DNA from: Pseudomonas sp. Irchel s3f7 | GTDB lineage: Bacteria; Pseudomonadota; Gammaproteobacteria; Pseudomonadales; Pseudomonadaceae | Assembly (NCBI RefSeq): GCF_900187615.1 | Contig: NZ_FYDO01000002.1 | Coordinates: forward strand, 62,001 to 126,000 | Direction of reading: 5' to 3' | DNA length: 64,000 nucleotides | Part shown: piece after piece, positions 9,870 to 18,984 of the stretch | Layout of the letters: every line of letters starts with the position of its first letter | Numbering within the stretch: the first letter of the stretch is position 1 | The notes under the pieces: model-generated | Told to the model about the DNA's origin: nothing | Database searches by the model: none | The model's input: only the letters and a program-made list of their open reading frames with translations | Made by a program: the position numbers and the translations under genes

Positions 9870-10814
9870 TCAAAAGTTCTCACGCGGATCGAACGCGGCT
9901 TTTTTCGCCAGTTCCTGCCACAGGGCCTTGATGTCATCGTCCGATTTCTTCGGCATGACCGCCTTCAGCTGCACGAACAGGAACCCACGCTCACCGGCCT
10001 TGTTCATCAAGCCATGGCCCTTGGCGCGCATGCGCTGGCCGTTCTGGCTGCCGGCCGGGACCTTGAGGTTGATCTTGCCGGTCAGGGTCGGCACGGCGAC
10101 TTCAGCGCCCAGCGCCAGCTCCCACGGTGCCAGCGGCAAGGTGATGATCAGGTTCTCGCCTTCGACGTCGAATTTCGGGTGCGGCGCAAAACGGATCGTC
10201 AGGTACAGGTCGCCATTGGCGCCGCCACCGACACCCGGCGCGCCCTGCCCCTTGAGGCGAATACGCTCGCCATCGGCCACACCGGCCGGGATCTTCACGT
10301 TCAGGCTTTTGCTGGTGTTGCTCACATGCTGGCCGGCCGCATTGTATTGCGGCACCTGGAACGTGACCTTCTTCGATTCGGTCGACAGTGTTTCTTCGAG
10401 AAAAACCCCAAGTTCCATTTCCACGTCCTGCCCTCGACGTCCGGTGCTGCGACGTGGCTGTTCGCCACCAAAACCAGGCCCACGGTTACCGAAGATCGAA
10501 CTGAAGAAGTCCGAGAAATCGCCCGTGTCCTGGCCACCGCCACCGAAACCGCCACGGCTCTGCCAGCCCGGTGGTCCCTGGAACGGTTGGCCATGCTGGC
10601 CATAGCGGCGCAGGTCGTCGTATTCGGCGCGCTTGTCGGCGCTTTTCAGCGCTTCATAGGCTTCCGATGCGTCCTTGAACTTGGACTCGGCGTCCTTTTC
10701 CTTGCTGACGTCGGGGTGGTACTTGCGCGCCAGCTTGCGATAGGCGGCCTTGATCGCCTTGTCGTCTGCGGTCGGTTCCACACCGAGAATCTTGTAATAG
10801 TCTTTGAAGTCCAT
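9870..10814 (-). CDS. cbpA: curved DNA-binding protein / DnaJ-family co-chaperone CbpA
   Basis: A 314-aa DnaJ-type co-chaperone lacking the zinc-finger domain. The J-domain occupies residues 1-70, with the HPD motif (ARKYHPDVS) that stimulates Hsp70. A Gly/Phe-rich linker follows ([14 protein letters not shown]), then two C-terminal substrate-binding domains. In E. coli CbpA partners DnaK and binds curved DNA in stationary phase. The frame extends five codons further to 10829, but the start [12 protein letters not shown] is the conserved one and has GGTGA 8 nt upstream. It is the first gene of a cbpA-cbpM pair. A Hsp70-like gene is divergent 295 bp away. Confidence 0.95.
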   Translation of the reverse strand: MDFKDYYKILGVEPTADDKAIKAAYRKLARKYHPDVSKEKDAESKFKDASEAYEALKSADKRAEYDDLRRYGQHGQPFQGPPGWQSRGGFGGGGQDTGDFSDFFSSIFGNRGPGFGGEQPRRSTGRRGQDVEMELGVFLEETLSTESKKVTFQVPQYNAAGQHVSNTSKSLNVKIPAGVADGERIRLKGQGAPGVGGGANGDLYLTIRFAPHPKFDVEGENLIITLPLAPWELALGAEVAVPTLTGKINLKVPAGSQNGQRMRAKGHGLMNKAGERGFLFVQLKAVMPKKSDDDIKALWQELAKKAAFDPRENF

Positions 10815-11109
10815 CGCGGGAATCACCATCCGTTATCAAAATCGCGCCACCGTCGCAGCATGCGCTTGTTTGCAGCCTTGAGGTTGACCGATCTCAGTGT
10901 AGTGACCGGGCGGCGCAGCAAAAATTTATCGGCAGCAGGCGGGGCTTCTTGCGACTGCCCAGCGGCTGACCGGTTGATGCAGGGTAGTTTGGGGGTGAAC
11001 GGTCGTCTTTCAAGGATCATCAGGCGAGATTTAGCAGATAACCGGCCTTCGAATCTGTCGCGCACTGACATACACTGCGCGGCCGTTTTTTAACCGGAAC
11101 CTGAAAGAC
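10815..11109. other. divergent intergenic region cbpA / yegD-like
   Basis: A 295-bp spacer between divergent genes that should hold promoters for both. I see no convincing sigma-70 or heat-shock promoter by eye and no gene. Confidence 0.5.
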
Positions 11110-12375
11110 ATGAACAACGCATCTCCAGCCCGTGCCTTGGGTATCGACTTTGGCACGTCCAACTCTACTGTCGGCTGGCTGCGCCCCGGCGTGGAAACGC
11201 TGATCGCGCTGGAGGACGACAAGATCACCCTGCCGTCGGTGGTCTTCTTCAATATCGAAGAGCGCCGCCCGGTATACGGCCGACTGGCCCTGCACGAGTA
11301 CCTGGAAGGCTACGAAGGCCGCCTGATGCGCTCGCTCAAGAGCCTGCTGGGTTCCAAGCTGATCAAGCACGACACCAGCGTCCTCGGCACGGCGATGCCG
11401 TTCAAGGACCTGCTCGGGCTGTTCATCGGCCAGCTCAAGAATCGCGCCGAAGCCGCCGCCGGTCGGGAATTCGAAGAAGTGGTGCTGGGCCGTCCGGTGT
11501 TCTTTGTCGACGATGACCCGATGGCCGACAAAGAAGCCGAAGACACTCTGGTGGACGTGGCTCGCAAGATCGGCTTCAAGGAAGTCTCGTTCCAGTACGA
11601 ACCGATTGCCGCTGCGTTCGACTACGAGTCGACCATCGAAAAAGAAGAGCTGGTGCTGATCGTCGACATCGGCGGGGGTACCTCTGACTTCTCGCTGGTG
11701 CGCCTGTCGCCGGAGCGTCGGGGTGTGGATAACCGCCACGAGGACATCCTCGCGACCGGTGGTGTGCACATCGGCGGAACCGACTTCGACAAACAGCTCA
11801 GCCTGCAAGGCCTGATGCCGCTGTTCGGCTACGGCAGCCGCATGAAGAGCGGCGCCTACATGCCGACCAGTCATCACATGAACCTGGCGACCTGGCACAC
11901 CATCAACTCGGTGTACTCGCAGAAATCCCAGCTGGCCCTGGGCAGCATGCGCTACGACATCGAAGACACTGGCGGCATCGATCGCCTGTTCAAGCTGATC
12001 GACCAGCGCGCCGGGCACTGGCTGGCGATGGAAGTGGAAGAAACCAAGATCCAGCTGACCCACGCCGAAAGCCGCCACGTGCCGCTGGACCGCATTGAAG
12101 CGGGCCTTAGCGTGGACCTGAGCCGTGCACTGTTCGAGTCGGCCATCGACAGCCTGCTGGAGCGGGTGCGCAACAGTGTCACCCAACTGCTGGCGGACGC
12201 CGACGTGCGGGTCGATCAGGTCGATACGGTGTTCTTCACCGGCGGTTCGAGCGGGATTCCGGCGCTGCGCAACAGTGTTTCGGCGATGCTGCCGAAGGCG
12301 CGGCATGTGGAAGGGAACATTTTTGGCAGTATCGGCAGTGGCTTGGCGATCGAAGCGGCCAAGCGATACGGCTGA
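11110..12375 (+). CDS. yegD: Hsp70-family protein YegD-like
   Basis: A 421-aa actin-fold ATPase of the Hsp70 superfamily. Phosphate-binding loops are visible: LGIDFGTSNSTVGW near residue 10, VDIGGGTSDFSLVRL near 186, and FFTGGSSGIPALR near 380. There is no C-terminal substrate-binding domain, so the protein is about two thirds of DnaK length, as expected for YegD. The cellular role of YegD is poorly defined; it is described as a putative chaperone. Its position next to the DnaJ-like cbpA suggests, but does not show, a functional link. It converges with a PerM-family gene, with a hairpin between them. Confidence 0.9.
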   Translation: MNNASPARALGIDFGTSNSTVGWLRPGVETLIALEDDKITLPSVVFFNIEERRPVYGRLALHEYLEGYEGRLMRSLKSLLGSKLIKHDTSVLGTAMPFKDLLGLFIGQLKNRAEAAAGREFEEVVLGRPVFFVDDDPMADKEAEDTLVDVARKIGFKEVSFQYEPIAAAFDYESTIEKEELVLIVDIGGGTSDFSLVRLSPERRGVDNRHEDILATGGVHIGGTDFDKQLSLQGLMPLFGYGSRMKSGAYMPTSHHMNLATWHTINSVYSQKSQLALGSMRYDIEDTGGIDRLFKLIDQRAGHWLAMEVEETKIQLTHAESRHVPLDRIEAGLSVDLSRALFESAIDSLLERVRNSVTQLLADADVRVDQVDTVFFTGGSSGIPALRNSVSAMLPKARHVEGNIFGSIGSGLAIEAAKRYG

Positions 12376-12406
12376 GGAGCAGCTGCAAGCCTCTAGCTGC
12401 AAGCTT

Positions 12407-12447
12407 CAAGTAAAAGCAGGGCGGCGCTTGCTCTTGGCTTTTACTTG
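12407..12447. terminator. bidirectional hairpin between convergent genes
   Basis: CAAGTAAAAGC at 12407-12417 pairs with GCTTTTACTTG at 12437-12447 around a 19-nt loop. It lies in the 102-bp gap between the stops of the yegD-like gene and the permease. The surrounding CAAGCTTCAAGCTGCAAG-type sequence is a recurrent pseudomonad intergenic repeat; a single relative occurs near 17840. Confidence 0.6.
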
Positions 12448-12477
12448 CAGCTTGAAGCTTGAAGCTTGTGGCTGCCG

Positions 12478-13491
12478 TCAGACCATCCCCACCTGCTTCA
12501 ACTCACTCTTCAGGTACGCGTAGTAAATCGGCCCCGCCACCACCCCCGGCAGGCCGAACGCGGCCTCGAACACCAGCATCGCCAACAGCAACTCCCACGA
12601 CTTGGCACTGATCTGCCCGCCGACGATGCGCGCGTTGAGGAAGTATTCGAGCTTGTGGATAACGATCAGGTAACCCAGGGCCGCCACCGCCACCCAGATC
12701 GACAGCGACAGGCCGACGATGGTGATCAGGGTGTTCGACATCAGGTTGCCGATCACCGGCAACAGGCCGAGCAGGAAAGTCAGGACGATCAGGGTTTTGG
12801 TCAGTGGCAGCTTGATGCCGAACATCGGCAGGATCACCGCCAGGAAAATCCCGGTGAATACGGTGTTGAGCAGGGAAATCTTGATCTGCGCAAACACGAT
12901 GTTGCGAAACGCCTGGACCAGCAGGTGCAGACGTTCGAACAGCGCCGCCGCCAGCGGTTTGCGCTTGGTCAGGTCCGGCACACGCTGCAAGGCAATGATC
13001 GCACCGAGCACCATGCCGATCAGCAAGGTCACGAACATGTGCGCCGCGTCCTTGCCCACCAGTTGCAAATCGCTGAGGTGCTTGCTGACCCACTCGCCAA
13101 TCGCCACGCGGAACTCCGCGGCACTGGCCGGCAGGTAGGCGTCGATGAACGGCGGCAGTTGCCCGCGCGCGCGGTCGACCACTCCCATGAATTTGTCGAG
13201 GGAAGCGCCGGGGTTTTCCGCCTCGTGCAGCAGGAAGCTGAAGGCACCGGCAAAGATCAGCGACAGCACACTGACAATCAGGGTCCCCAGCAAGGCCACC
13301 GCCAGCCAGCGCGCGCGTCGGCCTTCGATCAGCCGTTGCAGTTGCGGGGTGAGCATGTTGACCAGTTCGAAGACCAGCAATCCGGCCAGCAGGCTGGGTA
13401 ACAGGCGCAACGGCAGCACCAACAACAAACCACCAAAAATAATGATCCAGCTGATAACCAGCAAAACTTGACGTTGAGAAAACGTTGGCAT
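12478..13491 (-). CDS. AI-2E / PerM family membrane transporter
   Basis: A 337-aa polytopic inner-membrane protein of the AI-2 exporter-like (PerM, UPF0118) superfamily. About eight hydrophobic segments are apparent: two at the N-terminus (VISWIIIFGGLLLVLPLRLL and the next), a long amphipathic middle, and a cluster near residues 210-300 (PLTKTLIVLTFLLGLLPVIG). Substrates of the family vary (autoinducer-2, sodium/proton antiport) and cannot be told from sequence. ATG 13491 has GAGG just upstream. It is single, convergent with the yegD-like gene. Confidence 0.85.
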   Translation of the reverse strand: MPTFSQRQVLLVISWIIIFGGLLLVLPLRLLPSLLAGLLVFELVNMLTPQLQRLIEGRRARWLAVALLGTLIVSVLSLIFAGAFSFLLHEAENPGASLDKFMGVVDRARGQLPPFIDAYLPASAAEFRVAIGEWVSKHLSDLQLVGKDAAHMFVTLLIGMVLGAIIALQRVPDLTKRKPLAAALFERLHLLVQAFRNIVFAQIKISLLNTVFTGIFLAVILPMFGIKLPLTKTLIVLTFLLGLLPVIGNLMSNTLITIVGLSLSIWVAVAALGYLIVIHKLEYFLNARIVGGQISAKSWELLLAMLVFEAAFGLPGVVAGPIYYAYLKSELKQVGMV

Positions 13492-13610
13492 ACAGCCTCA
13501 AAAACGAACGGCGTAAAAGGATTGGCAGTCTGCCAGCGATCCGGTGTGAGCACTAGGGATTGTGTGGGGCGACCTTGGTCGAGGGTTAACGCTTTGTAGT
13601 GCCTCAACCG

Positions 13611-13645
13611 GCCTCATCGCGAGCAAGCTTGCTAGCGATGAGGCC
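13611..13645. repeat. REP-type palindrome
   Basis: GGCCTCATCGC and its near complement TAGCGATGAGGCC flank GAGCAAGCTTGC. It is a single copy of the family with core CGCGAGCAAGCTTGCT, in the 183-bp gap between the permease and psiF-like genes, which otherwise shows nothing. Confidence 0.75.
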
Positions 13646-13674
13646 AGCATAGCTGCCACTGTCCTTGAGCCGTT

Positions 13675-13983
13675 TTACCGCTTCAGGCAATTACTCATGA
13701 ACGCCTTGCGCTCATCGCCCCTGAGGAGTTTGGCCGTGGCGTTCGCGTTGCAGTTTTTCATTTTCTCTTGCTGAGGCGTCAAGGCTGTTCCCGCCTCGTT
13801 GGCCACCGGGGCCGCTTTCAGACAGTTGCTCATGAAGGCTTTGCGCTCATCGCCCTTGAGGCTTTTGGCCGTAGCGTCGGCATTGCAGGTGGTCATCTTC
13901 TCCTGTTGGGCCGTGTTGGCGGCGAAGCCCTGGGAGCACAGCAGCAAACCGACGATCAACAACGGGGCACGCAATATCTTCAT
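13675..13983 (-). CDS. psiF: PsiF-repeat periplasmic protein
   Basis: A 102-aa small exported protein. A signal peptide is evident (hydrophobic LLIVGLLLCSQGFAA, probable cleavage after GFA-A near residue 21). It is followed by two copies of the PsiF repeat, each with QQEKM-x2-CNA-x2-TAK-x2-GDERKAFMSNCLK and two conserved cysteines. E. coli psiF is phosphate-starvation inducible but its function is unknown; whether that regulation applies here is not visible. ATG 13983 is chosen because GGAGA precedes it and the signal peptide starts there; the frame is open further upstream but overlaps the AraC gene. Confidence 0.9.
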   Translation of the reverse strand: MKILRAPLLIVGLLLCSQGFAANTAQQEKMTTCNADATAKSLKGDERKAFMSNCLKAAPVANEAGTALTPQQEKMKNCNANATAKLLRGDERKAFMSNCLKR

Positions 13984-14047
13984 GGAGATTTCTCCTTGTT
14001 GCCGCACCGACAGACACGGCCTTGCACTGAAGTGTAGACAACACCTG

Positions 14048-14842
14048 TTACACCTTCCTGTTCTCCAGGTGACTGCGTCGATATTGCTCCGGCGTGCATC
14101 CGGCCTGACGCTGGAACATCGCGATGAATGCCGAACCGGTGCTGTAGCCCATGTCGAAGGCGATTTCCTGAATACTGCGCTGGCTGTCCAAGGCCTCGAT
14201 GGCCGCGAGAAACCGCAGGCGCTGGCGCCACTCGCCAAAACTCATGCCCAGCTCGCGCACAAACTGTCGCGCCAGTGTGCGCTCACTCACATGGATGCGC
14301 GCCGCCCACTCCGACAAGGGCCGGTTGTCGCCAGGCTCAGCCTGCAGCGCCTCAAGGATGGCGAACAGTCCGGAACTGCTGGCGTAGGGCAAATAGCACT
14401 CATGTACCGGCGCCTGCTGTAGTTGATCCACCAGCACCTGAGCCAGACGTTTATCCGCCGCCTGTTCGGGGATTTTCACGTCCCGCGCGGCGAAGTCCTT
14501 GAGGATGGCCTTGAGAATATCGCTGATGGCCAACGTGCAGGCCTGTTGCGGCAACTCATGGCACAACGGCGGCGCGAGACAGACGGCGCGGTAGTTGATC
14601 GGCTGGTTGCTGTAGAAACTGTGCTCGGTCTCAGGCGGCACCCACACCGCGTATTGCGGGGGCGACATGAAACGGCTGCTGCCGATCTGCATGTGCAAGA
14701 CCCCATTGGCCGAATACTCGAGCGTGCCCCAAGGGTGCCGGTGTGGCGCGGCGTATTCGTGGGTGTTGAAGTCGGCGTAACGGAAGTACACCGGGGCCGG
14801 CAATTCGCTGAAATCCAGCAAGTCGATGTGTTTACTGGTCAT
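14048..14842 (-). CDS. AraC-family transcriptional regulator
   Basis: A 264-aa protein with an N-terminal cupin-type sensor domain (EYAAPHRHPWGTLEY, typical of the AraC_binding/cupin group) and a C-terminal double helix-turn-helix. The second helix pair is seen in IQEIAFDMGYSTGSAFIAMFQRQAG followed by TPEQYRRS. It is divergent from an EamA exporter across 96 bp, the usual arrangement of a local regulator and its target. The effector is unknown. Confidence 0.9.
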   Translation of the reverse strand: MTSKHIDLLDFSELPAPVYFRYADFNTHEYAAPHRHPWGTLEYSANGVLHMQIGSSRFMSPPQYAVWVPPETEHSFYSNQPINYRAVCLAPPLCHELPQQACTLAISDILKAILKDFAARDVKIPEQAADKRLAQVLVDQLQQAPVHECYLPYASSSGLFAILEALQAEPGDNRPLSEWAARIHVSERTLARQFVRELGMSFGEWRQRLRFLAAIEALDSQRSIQEIAFDMGYSTGSAFIAMFQRQAGCTPEQYRRSHLENRKV

Positions 14843-14938
14843 GCTGTCCGGAATCAGGGATGGGTTGTCTGGATTGAAGTATAGGCTTGTATCCAGACAA
14901 GGGATAATTGCCCCTCATTAACGTTCTGGTTTTCCCCG

Positions 14939-15814
14939 ATGCAATACGCTTATCCCCTGCTGGCCATTTTTATCTGGGCCGGCAACACCGTGATCACCAA
15001 AATGTCGGCCGGGGCGATTTTCCCCGCCGAAATCGGTTTCTACCGCTGGCTGCTGGCCGGGTTGCTGTTCACGCCTTTCATGCTTAAACCAGTGCTCAGC
15101 CATTGGCCGAAGATCCGCGCGAACCTGGGCAAGATCTTTGTCCTCGGTGTGCTCGGCATGGCCGTCTACCAAAGCCTGGCGTACTTCGCCGCCGCCCTGA
15201 CCTCGGCCACCAACATGGGCATCATCCTGTCGCTGATGCCGCTGATGTCGTTGGCCATGGCGATCATCAGCCTCGGTCAACGCCTGACCCTCGGCGCCTT
15301 GGCCGGTGCGGTACTGTCGTTCGCCGGTGTACTGGTGGTGGTGTCGTCCGGCAGCCTCGGAACACTGCTGGAACACGGCGTGAACCTCGGCGACGCAATG
15401 ATGCTGATTGCCACACTCGCTTATGCGATCTACAGCACCTTGCTGAAAAAATGGCAGCTGAAACTGCCGCCGCTGGTGTTGCTGTACTTGCAGATACTGG
15501 TGGCCGTAGTGGTGCTGTTCCCGCTGTTCCTCGCCTCGGAAAAAGTCGGCCCGACGCTGCATAACATTCCACTGGTGCTTTACGCCTGCCTGTTGGCTTC
15601 GATGGTCGCGCCATGGGCGTGGATGCAGGCCGTGGTGCGTTTGGGACCGAGCCGGACCACGCTGTTTTTCAATCTGCTGCCGTTGATCACCGCGCTGATT
15701 GCGGCGGTGGTGCTGCATGAGCAGTTGGCGATGTATCACTTGGTGGGCGGGATGCTGACGTTGGGCGGGGTGATTCTTTCCGAGCGTTGGACGACGGTGT
15801 TGAGCCGCCGCTGA
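14939..15814 (+). CDS. DMT-superfamily EamA exporter
   Basis: A 291-aa inner-membrane protein with about ten hydrophobic helices arranged as two EamA repeats (first half from YPLLAIFIWAGNTVITKM; second half from ANLGDAMM-like residues near 155). Members export amino acids or metabolites; the substrate is not deducible. ATG 14939 follows a short leader shared with the divergent AraC gene, which probably controls it. It converges with the lipase gene across a perfect palindrome. Confidence 0.88.
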   Translation: MQYAYPLLAIFIWAGNTVITKMSAGAIFPAEIGFYRWLLAGLLFTPFMLKPVLSHWPKIRANLGKIFVLGVLGMAVYQSLAYFAAALTSATNMGIILSLMPLMSLAMAIISLGQRLTLGALAGAVLSFAGVLVVVSSGSLGTLLEHGVNLGDAMMLIATLAYAIYSTLLKKWQLKLPPLVLLYLQILVAVVVLFPLFLASEKVGPTLHNIPLVLYACLLASMVAPWAWMQAVVRLGPSRTTLFFNLLPLITALIAAVVLHEQLAMYHLVGGMLTLGGVILSERWTTVLSRR

Positions 15815-15819
15815 TTAAT

Positions 15820-15849
15820 TGTGGCGAGGGAGCTTGCTCCCTCGCCACA
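15820..15849. terminator. perfect palindrome between convergent genes
   Basis: TGTGGCGAGGGAGC pairs perfectly with GCTCCCTCGCCACA across TT (14-bp arms). It is a known type of pseudomonad REP-like element and fills the 42-bp gap between the convergent EamA and lipase stops, so it may act as a bidirectional terminator. No T-tract follows. Confidence 0.65.
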
Positions 15850-15856
15850 GGGCGGT

Positions 15857-16747
15857 CTAAAGACCCGCCGCATTCAGCCGCGCCGCATGCTCGACAAACA
15901 ACCGAATCGGCTCAGCCCCCTTCCCCACCAACCCCAACGACTGATTGACGATGTCGAAGTGATCCAGCGGATACTCATCGCCAATCACCGTGCCGAGGTG
16001 CGAGCTGTAGCGTCCGACCATACCGTCGCAATGCCCGGCTTCGCGCACGAAGGTTTTGGCGAACAACCGGCAACTGCGATTGGTGCCGTCCAGCAGATTG
16101 CGTCCACGGTCGGTAATGCCCGGTTGCAACGTGCCGGACCAGGAGTAATAACGCACGCCGTTCACCTCCTCCGGCCCGTGCCCGCCCCAGGTTTCGGGCA
16201 GGCCCTGTGGATATCGTTGATTGAACAGCGCCACACCTTCGGTGGTGAGGGAATGATGGGAGGCATGGATATCCACCGGCAGCTTCGGCCCGCGATAGCC
16301 GGTTTCCAGCAGGCACATCAACGCGTTGACCACGTGCAATAGAAAGGTCAGCAGCCGGCCGCAGACGCTGTCATGGGGATAGTGTCGGTGCAGATAATCG
16401 GCGAGTTCCGAACCGTGATTCGGCCCCGCCACCGAAGTGACCGAGGCGACCAGGTCCGGGCGCTTGGCCGCCGCATAGCGAGCGGTCAGTGAGCCTTGGC
16501 TGTGGCCGATCAGGTTGACCTTGGCGGCGCCGGTTTCCCGCAGAATCTCTTCGATTCGCGCCAGCAATTGCTCGCCACGTACTTCACTGGAATTGAGCGG
16601 CGAAACCTGCACCGCGAACACCACCGCACCGCCACGGCGCAACGCCTCGACGATCCCGTACCAGTACGGATACAACACCAGACGAATAAACCCGAGCATT
16701 CCCGGGACCAGCACCAACGGATAGCGCGGGGCAGAACCTTGCGACAT
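15857..16747 (-). CDS. family I-type triacylglycerol lipase
   Basis: A 296-aa alpha/beta hydrolase of the pseudomonad lipase family. The oxyanion strand is YPLVLVPGMLGF at residues 7-18 and the nucleophile elbow is LIGHSQGSLTAR near residue 84. The catalytic Asp and His are probably in HCDGMVG and PLDHFDIVNQ near the C-terminus. The start at 16747 has AAGGA 8 nt upstream and places the conserved core at the N-terminus without a signal peptide. An in-frame start at 16828 would add 27 residues (MSSSLVMLGGCLASCLASS) of doubtful signal character. No lipase-specific foldase gene is adjacent. Probably intracellular, though the longer form is not excluded. Confidence 0.85.
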   Translation of the reverse strand: MSQGSAPRYPLVLVPGMLGFIRLVLYPYWYGIVEALRRGGAVVFAVQVSPLNSSEVRGEQLLARIEEILRETGAAKVNLIGHSQGSLTARYAAAKRPDLVASVTSVAGPNHGSELADYLHRHYPHDSVCGRLLTFLLHVVNALMCLLETGYRGPKLPVDIHASHHSLTTEGVALFNQRYPQGLPETWGGHGPEEVNGVRYYSWSGTLQPGITDRGRNLLDGTNRSCRLFAKTFVREAGHCDGMVGRYSSHLGTVIGDEYPLDHFDIVNQSLGLVGKGAEPIRLFVEHAARLNAAGL

Positions 16748-16855
16748 GGGCGGACGTCCTTGTGATCGGTGAGATGACGCAAGGCAGGATGCAAGACATC
16801 CGCCAAGCATCACCAGCGAAGATGACAACTCGACGACCAGTCTATGACATCCGCC

Positions 16856-17161
16856 TTACTTCAGCCCCACCACGCCTGCCACGATCAGCCCGACCGACAC
16901 CAGTTTGACCGCGGTCAAGCTCTCGCCCAGCAGCGCGAAACCGAGAAACACCGTGCCCAGCGAACCGATGGCGGTCCAGATCGGGTACGCGATACTCACC
17001 GGTAACTCGCGCATGGCCAGGGTCAGGAAGTAAATCCCGCCCACGGCGGCCGCCACAGTGATCAGCGACGGCCAGAGCCGGGTGAAGCCTTCGGCGTACT
17101 TCATGCCCATGGCGAAAGTCACTTCGAACCCGGCGGCGACCAGCAAAAACAGCCAGGCCAT
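16856..17161 (-). CDS. small multidrug resistance (SMR) family transporter
   Basis: A 101-aa protein with four transmembrane helices and the essential membrane Glu of SMR proteins in helix 1 (AAGFEVTFAMGMKYAEGFTRLWP). Helix 3 carries PVSIAYPIWTAIGSLG. Known members exchange protons for toxic cations (EmrE) or guanidinium (Gdx/SugE); the sequence has features of both. It starts directly after the azoreductase stop (17162), so the two are co-transcribed. Confidence 0.88.
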   Translation of the reverse strand: MAWLFLLVAAGFEVTFAMGMKYAEGFTRLWPSLITVAAAVGGIYFLTLAMRELPVSIAYPIWTAIGSLGTVFLGFALLGESLTAVKLVSVGLIVAGVVGLK

Positions 17162-17800
17162 CTAGAGCTCCCTGACCAACGCCAGCAGGCGCTGTTCGGC
17201 CTCGGCCGCCGAGATTGCGAAGGTGCGCTCGGCGGACTCCTCGCCCTCGGCAGCCACCACGGTGACATCGGTGATGCCGATGAACCCGAGCACCGTGCGC
17301 AACAACGTATCAGCATGATTCAAGGCTTCCAGCTCACCACCCGGGCCAAACCCGAAACCGCCGCGACTGGTGATGATCAGCGCTTTTTTGCCTTGCACCA
17401 GCGGTTCGTACTGCGCCACGCCATTGTCCAGCGTGTGATTGAACGTCAGTCCGACCCGTACGATCTGATCGATCCAGGCCTTGAGGCCACTGGGCACGCT
17501 GAAGTTGTGCATCGGCGTGGAAATCACCAGCAGATCGTGGCCGAGCAATTCGTCGACGAGTTGGTCGCTGAGCGCCAGATCCGCCTGCATCGTCAACGGT
17601 CGTGCCTCGGGTTCGGGGTAGAACGCGGCGGCCACAAACGCTTCATTGACCGGTGGTATCAACACCCGACCGACTTCGCGGCGGGTCAGTTTCGACTCGG
17701 GGTACCGAGCGTGCCACGCGGACAAAAACACTTCCGCCAAACGCCGCGAATGCGACCGTTCACCTCGTGGACTGGCATGAACAGCAAGAATTCTACTCAT
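17162..17800 (-). CDS. azoR: FMN-dependent NADH-azoreductase
   Basis: A 212-aa flavodoxin-fold quinone/azo reductase. The FMN phosphate loop is [14 protein letters not shown] near residue 8. The FMN-contacting segment [20 protein letters not shown] lies near 94, and [11 protein letters not shown] near 140. In the family it reduces quinones and azo compounds with NAD(P)H. Start 17800 is chosen for a strong AGGAGATTCAG ribosome site; the frame is open upstream. It forms an operon with the SMR gene and is divergent from a LysR gene across about 110 bp, a classic regulator-target layout suggesting control by quinone-like or toxic substrates. Confidence 0.92.
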   Translation of the reverse strand: MSRILAVHASPRGERSHSRRLAEVFLSAWHARYPESKLTRREVGRVLIPPVNEAFVAAAFYPEPEARPLTMQADLALSDQLVDELLGHDLLVISTPMHNFSVPSGLKAWIDQIVRVGLTFNHTLDNGVAQYEPLVQGKKALIITSRGGFGFGPGGELEALNHADTLLRTVLGFIGITDVTVVAAEGEESAERTFAISAAEAEQRLLALVREL

Positions 17801-17909
17801 CTGAATCTCCTCAGGTCTAAACTCGAACGGTTTATGGTTTGCAGCTTGAAGCTCGCGGCTGCCCCACTTCAAATGAGCAAAAATCAGTCAGGGTGAATTC
17901 ATTTCACCC

Positions 17910-18824
17910 ATGGAGCTTCAAATGTTTGCCTCGCTGCCGTTGACGGCCCTGCGCGCCTTCGAGTCCGCCTCACGCCTGCTGAGTTTCAAGGCCGCCGCCG
18001 AAGAACTGTCAGTGACACCGACAGCGGTGTCCCACCAGATTCGCTCACTGGAGACCTGGCTCGGCGTGCCGCTGTTCGAACGTTTGCCCCGCCAGGTACG
18101 CCTGACCGAGTGCGGCGAGCGACTTTTCCACAGCCTGCACGGTGCATTTCTCGACGTGGCGCAAAGCATCGACACCCTGCGCCCGCAGCGCAATGGCGCG
18201 AACCTGACGATCTCCACCACCGCCGCCTTCGCCGCGCTTTGGCTGGTGCCACGGCTGGGCCGCTTTTATGCGCAGCATCCGACGATCAATATCCGCCTGG
18301 ACACCCACTGCGAAGTCATCGATCTGCATCAGGACGCCAGCGTCGATCTGGTTGTGCGCTACAGCCTCGACGATTATCCGAACCTGTATGGCTTGTGCCT
18401 GTTCGATGAGTCCTTCGGGGTTTATGGCTCACCGGAGCAAGTCGACCTGGCGAGCCATCGCACACCGACGTTGATCAGCGTGCGTTGGCAAAATTCGAAA
18501 CTCTATGCCCACGGCTGGGAGGCCTGGTGCGCGCGCTCCGGCGAAACCTGGCTGACGGGCCAGCCCGCCGTGCGCGAATACGATGAAGAGCATTACGCCC
18601 TGCAAGCAGCGATTGCAGGGCAAGGTCTGGTGCTGGCGAGCAATATTCTTGTTTCGGAAAGTGTGGCCAGCGGGTTGCTGGTGGCTTATCGGGGAGAGGT
18701 GCAGGTCGACGGCGCGGGATACAGCGCCCTGTGTGTGCCGGGGCGCGAACGGCATCCGCCGGTTCGGGCGTTTTTTGCGTGGCTGCGTGAGGAGGCGTTG
18801 ATGTCAGGGCATGAGTTGCGTTGA
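17910..18824 (+). CDS. LysR-family regulator (GcvA-type)
   Basis: A 304-aa LysR-type regulator. The winged HTH near residues 8-65 includes LRAFESASRLLSFKAAAEELSVTPTAVSHQI, with the GcvA-like SVTPTAVSHQI recognition helix, followed by an effector-binding domain. The start may be ATG 17910 or ATG 17922 (MFASLPLTALRAF); the second matches usual LysR N-termini. It is divergent from the azoreductase-SMR operon, which it probably controls. The inducer is unknown. Confidence 0.9.
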   Translation: MELQMFASLPLTALRAFESASRLLSFKAAAEELSVTPTAVSHQIRSLETWLGVPLFERLPRQVRLTECGERLFHSLHGAFLDVAQSIDTLRPQRNGANLTISTTAAFAALWLVPRLGRFYAQHPTINIRLDTHCEVIDLHQDASVDLVVRYSLDDYPNLYGLCLFDESFGVYGSPEQVDLASHRTPTLISVRWQNSKLYAHGWEAWCARSGETWLTGQPAVREYDEEHYALQAAIAGQGLVLASNILVSESVASGLLVAYRGEVQVDGAGYSALCVPGRERHPPVRAFFAWLREEALMSGHELR

Positions 18825-18984
18825 CGGGGATTATACATTATCGAACTACTTACATTAAAAACCGCAGATCAAACATAAAACAAAATCAACAGTTACAAAC
18901 TCAAACTAGACTTTAAATTAAATAAACTTAATCTATCAACACGGCCAACCGGCCGATTCAATAAACAAGTAAAGGATTACTTAT

